Made by a program: the position numbers and the translations under genes. DNA of 64,000 nucleotides. Origin: Tanytarsus gracilentus (lineage: Eukaryota; Arthropoda; Insecta; Diptera; Chironomidae). The stretch spans positions 3,534,001 through 3,598,000 of the forward strand of contig JAXRKN010000038.1 of assembly GCA_038502055.1 (NCBI GenBank). Direction: 5' to 3'. Shown piece after piece: positions 59,667 through 64,000 of the stretch (its first letter is position 1; every line of letters begins with the position of its first letter). The notes beneath the pieces were generated by a model, which was given only the letters and a program-made list of their open reading frames with translations, did no database searches and had not been told where the DNA came from.

Positions 59667-62600
59667 AAATCTGCATTATCGACAATTTTAAAATCTTTTC
59701 GAGTCTTTTCTATCGACTGAAAATTTTAAAAAATATTTGTCCGTTAAAATGTAAGAAAAACTCATTTTATAATTTATTTTTCAATAATATAACATTTGCT
59801 TTATTTAATGTTGTTTTAATCCGTTTATGCACACATTATATCTTTCTTTATATTTTTTATGTTTCAATAGCGATCGATTTTTTTTTAAGTTTTAAGTATT
59901 TTGGATTTTTTTCTTTGAATAATAAATTTTTCCATCATTTATGATCTACAATTTCTTCTCATTATATTTCAAAAATGCCGCATTAATTACCATTCGTTAG
60001 ACTAACATCAACAATAAATTTTTCATGGTAGTTTTTTAAATTTAGAGTCTTAAAAAAAGGAAAAGAACGAAAAAAAATCTTCAGTGTAGTTCTGCAAATA
60101 TTCTCTCTATAGTGATTATTAGTAATCTTTTATAAAATACTCGTAACGGCAACAAAATAAACAATCTATAATTTTTTATCATCATCATCACTATTAATAT
60201 AATTATGCTCTACTATATCAATTACCCATTTCACTAATTTATGAGATATGTAATTAAAAGAATTGTTCTGATTGTGGAATTAGATATACCTCACCTTGTG
60301 GCGTGTACACAAGGCAATGTGAACTTCATATGCTAGCTTTTTTTAAAGGAAACTAATTCTTAGGATTGTTTTCAAATTAGATTATCGTAGGATTTTAACT
60401 CAAGGAGTGATGAGAGACATTCTCTACATTTTATTTATGATCTGGTCCTTTTTAATAATTAGATCGCTATTTTTTTAATTTATTTTATTAAAGTGTGTTG
60501 TTGTTGTTGTTGTTGCGTAAGTCAATAAACTTAAATAAGTCGAGTAAATCTCAAAAATGGCCATTTATTTAAAATTGAGGGGGAGAAGTATGTGAGAAAT
60601 TTATAGAAAGACGCGAGCAAACTTTTTCACTCTCCAAAGATTTTCACAATTTTGTGACTTTTTCAATTATTTTCATCATGTCTGAACACATTTAAATGTC
60701 AATCGTCATGCATCCATCCATGCTTGAAAAAAGACGTTTTTATCTTAAATTTCAATTTTTTCTTTTTTAATTGTGCTAATAATTTTACAGACAAAGCCGA
60801 TTTTCTTTTGAACGATTTTCCAACGGCACTTTTGCGTGCCTTCTTCGAGAGAACACAATAGTTTTTTATGTGGACTTCAATTATCGTATGAGATATTGCA
60901 GATACTCTGAAGTCATCTTTAACTTAGCTCTTTTTTTGTAATTATCAGTATGGCAGTAAAGTCTATGCACATCAACTTTTTTTTATAGTTCTGTGTCTGT
61001 GCTCTTGCCGAGACATGTTAAAGTCTCACCTTCATGAGTTTAAGGTCTAGCTATTGATATTTTGATATTAAATTTACTTTTGACAATTATTTCATAGAGA
61101 GAGAAAGAGAGAGAGTGGAATATGGATTGTGACGTAAGAGGAGGATAGTCAATAAAGCAATTATGATGTCCTTTATTTTGGCTGTTCTCAAATAACAATA
61201 TTTGACATTCAATGAATAATTTTCTTCATGCAAGATGTGGTAACTTTCTAGGGGGTTGACACTAATTAATTTTTTTATTGGTTGATTGGAAATTTTATTA
61301 ATAGAAAAGTTAATTTAGAAATTTTTGAGGCCAATTATTATAAAAATTTAAAGTTTATTGAAAAATGTCGTACCCCAAAAATGTTTAAAAAGTTTCCACA
61401 CCTCGACTTTAATTTTTTCATATTTCTTGGTCGAGTTTCAAAAATTACGTCAAATAATTTAAGGAATTAGTGGATGCTATTTACATAAGATCATTAGATA
61501 CTTTTTACACATGGATAATTTTTTTGAGGGGATTTCGTGTCAAATTTCTTAATTTTTTAGATATATCTTCCATATAGATAATTTTTATATGTGATTAATT
61601 ATTTTTTTTATTTCAAATAATTATTTATTAATTGTGCATTTCTTGCTTTACTTTTTTTCATGCATGTGCTATCGTTATGTGTTAGGAATAATTTTTTTGT
61701 ATTAGATTCTTTTTTGCACATTGAAAAGATATGAAAAGCAAATCGTGATAAGACACTCAAAGCATTTTTTAAGAAACTTTCCTCATCACTTGGAATATCA
61801 GAGAAAAGTTTTCTTTAAGCGCGTCAAAAATCGATTTCTATTTACACGCTTTCTTTCTCAATTGAATATTCCTTGCTTATCGCCCATGTTATTGTCTATA
61901 AAAAGTTTTTCATTCGTGAATATCAATCAATATTTTTTTTTGTTGATGACTTTAAGCAATTATTGGAGAAAGTTTTTTTTTGTATATATTTATATCAATA
62001 TGTATGGAGAAAATGCGTAAGATAGGATGTAGGTTGAAGCTTTTTTTTGGCATAAACTTAGACAATATAGATTGTGATAATGGGGAGGGTAGATGTTGAA
62101 AAAACTACAACAATGAATTTCCAGGGTAACATTTTAGGATAATTTAAATTTTCATCTCTATTTAATTATGCTTAATACTGCACTTTTAAACTGTGTATTT
62201 TTTCTGACCTATACAACTTCATTTGATATGGTGGCGAGTGACGAAATCGATGAAAACTATTTTAATTCCTTTCAATCTTTCTATACATTCTAGTATTGCG
62301 ATGGTTTTTTAAATGTGACGATGAAAGGTATTTTTTGATACTCAACTCATTAAAGTTCCGTTACATAAATTTTGAATTTCTCAAAAATAAAAAAGAAGGC
62401 ACTGATAAATTTTAAGAAAATTTTGATTTAAAATTGAAGTCATTGAAAAATTGTTCAGTGGCCACAAATTAAAAAGAAAATATTTGAAAATTACTCAATG
62501 TCTTTTTTCATTGATAAATCCAAAAATTTGAATATTTTTCAATGAGTTGAGTAACGGATTTTTTTTGAAAAAGAGATTTAAAAATTAATTTCCCTCCTTT

Positions 62601-63188
62601 CTTACAATTTTGTACCTTTTTAAATTTTAACACATGCTACTTTTGAAAAATTATTATTATTTTATAGAATAATCATAATAACATTAGAGAATAGAATCTA
62701 TCTAGTGCGATGTTAAGGAAAAGTTAGTTTTAATTGAGTATTTTAAGGTATTCATATGTAGCTTAACTTTATATAATTCTTGCTATAAACTTCTTCTTTT
62801 ATCAATAGATTAATAAATTATAAACTATTTTTTTATTATTCAATTTTAATATTTACCGCGCATAAAAAATTATTAATTTAAGATGATTTTACTTTTTTTT
62901 AAGATTAAAGAGTCTTCTGATAGTTATCTGCAAAAAAAGATTTAAATAAAGATTATTTAAAATTCTTCACTTTTACTCACATCATCTGTGGTGAAATCAC
63001 AATGACAAAATTTTTCTTCTTCTCCGGACAAATTTCAATCATGTTCATCTGAGTTGTGCAATGCACATTTTACATGATGGAGAAGCGATTTCGATGGCTT
63101 TTGAAGGATTAACAATAAATTGTCCGAGTAAATGACGCTTGAGTAGTACAAATGCGAAAATGTTATGACTGGGGAATAAGCTGATAAT
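59667..63188. other. Intergenic region, probably including long 3' UTRs
   Basis: About 3.5 kb of AT-rich DNA between convergent genes. It contains AATAAA at 59921, a (TTG)7 run at about 60497, a short hairpin (ccttgtg/cacaagg) at about 60294-60315 and a GA run near 61100. The short open frames at 61282 and 61721 are Lys/Phe/Asn-rich with no domain. Much of the right half may be 3' UTR of the coiled-coil gene ending at 63189. Confidence 0.5.
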
Positions 63189-64000
63189 TTAGAAGAAGCT
63201 TTTGAGGAAGCCGGCAGCCTGTTGAGCGGGATTTGCTGCCTGTAGAAAATTAATTTTATGTAGAAAAAGTGATTTATGATAAATTTCAATGAATCTTACA
63301 TCTTGTGCTGTTTGCTGCTGTTTAAGTTTAGCTTGAGCATTTTTGAGTGCTCTGAAAAATAAAATTTATTATTCACTGAATTTAAATACTTTTTTTTGGT
63401 CTTACTGTTGAAGGTCCATGATTGTCTTCTCTTTCGAGTTCTGTTCCTCTTGAGACATCTGCACCAATTGCAGTAGACGTTCAGTCTCAGCCGCGCCTCT
63501 TTTTGTTTCTTCTCTCGACTCTTCCAATTGTTTTACGATCCTGTCAAATATAAAAATGATTAAAATTTCCTCAATAAAATCTAATAGAGCTTTTCTCACA
63601 TTTCGAGATGATGTTGAGTCTCTGCCAATTTTTTGCTTAGCTCTGTTGAGGCTGCTGCACTTCCGCCAGCCTTCTGTAATGATTTTTCTAATTGATCCAT
63701 TTGCTCCTTTCGCTTATTGAGTTGCTGATTAAGTTCTGCCATTTTCTGTTCTTTGACTTCAACCTCCTTTCGCTTCTTTTCGACCGATTTTCTAAAATAA
63801 AAAATTATTTTAAAATTATAAAAATAAATATTTAAATAAATTCTCACTTTTGATCATCAAAGGCTTTCTTTTCATTATCCAATTGCATCTTGGCATCTTC
63901 AATTTGTTTTATTTGCATCTCAAGTTGTTTCTTTGTCTGTTCATCTGCACTCTGATGACTGACATTGTTCTGATGCACCGATTGAAGTTTCTTATTTGCT
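63189..64000 (-). CDS. C-terminal part of a Bruchpilot/ELKS-like coiled-coil protein (partial)
   Basis: Five minus-strand exons, the first cut by the window edge: 63848-64000, 63600-63791, 63406-63540, 63300-63351 and 63189-63239. All junctions keep phase. The product here is a continuous coiled coil: DEQTKKQLEMQIKQIEDAKM, KKRKEVEVKEQKMAELNQQL, RKEQMDQLEKSLQKAGG, IVKQLEESREETKRGAAETE and RLLQLVQMSQEEQNSKEKTI. The small last exon encodes AANPAQQAAGFLKSFF. The pattern suits the insect-specific C-terminal coiled coil of Bruchpilot, the presynaptic active-zone scaffold that organises calcium channels and tethers vesicles by its extreme C-terminus. I recall this only in outline, so another long coiled-coil protein is possible. 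Confidence 0.55.

Noticed and set aside
61282..62020. Two open frames of 62 and 99 codons
   Set aside because: Lys/Phe/Asn-rich chance frames in A/T-rich intergenic DNA, no domain or splice signals.
1..64000. Search by eye for tRNA, rRNA and CRISPR
   Set aside because: No cloverleaf with A/B boxes, no rRNA blocks and no spaced direct repeats were seen; a tRNAscan or Rfam search would be decisive.

Overview
The window is AT-rich animal nuclear DNA. Genes are split by short GT-AG introns, intergenic DNA is simple and A/T-rich, and the proteins belong to insect families: Moesin, CRTC, an Otu protein with the fly-type serine active site, Integrator 7, DNA polymerase eta and a Bruchpilot-like coiled coil. 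I infer a dipteran, possibly a midge-like nematoceran. No species was identified by search. All gene models were joined by hand from splice signals and reading phase, and most close exactly in frame.

Layout. 1-1012: a dispersed-repeat fragment followed by a 17-bp minisatellite. 4065-5232 (+): Elongator subunit Elp4. 5816-15730 (+): Crtc, 13 coding exons, whose first intron carries a mobile-element-like block (6264-6972) and an inverted repeat (8483-8597). 16790-16868: a perfect 22-bp hairpin. 17470-18116 (+): an unrecognised coiled-coil protein, tail to tail with IntS7 (18185-21143, -). 21640-22194 (-): a small His/Gln/Pro-rich gene, tentatively MCRIP/FAM195-like. 22801-25758 (+): DNA polymerase eta. 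25808-27190 (+): a decayed major-facilitator transporter.

28617-39682 (+): Moesin, with two alternative first coding exons; a 735-bp foldback element flanked by a 9-bp duplication and a 20-bp palindromic CRE lie in its introns. 41322-42093 (-): a frameshifted BTB protein. 42742-45835 (+): ovarian tumor (otu). 46390-52459 (-): a short, divergent IP3-receptor-like channel. 53347-58473 (+): a tetraspanin. 58901-59666 (+): another four-pass membrane protein. 63189-64000 (-): the 3' end of a Bruchpilot-like coiled-coil gene that runs off the window.

The genes do not form a single pathway; this is an ordinary mixed gene neighbourhood. The strongest candidate for something new is the IP3-receptor-like gene. 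It keeps the ligand-binding core, pore and C-terminal zinc finger but is about 1,886 residues long instead of about 2,700-2,840, and it has lost much of the central regulatory region. Next are the Mutator-like foldback element inside Moesin and the perfect hairpin beyond Crtc.
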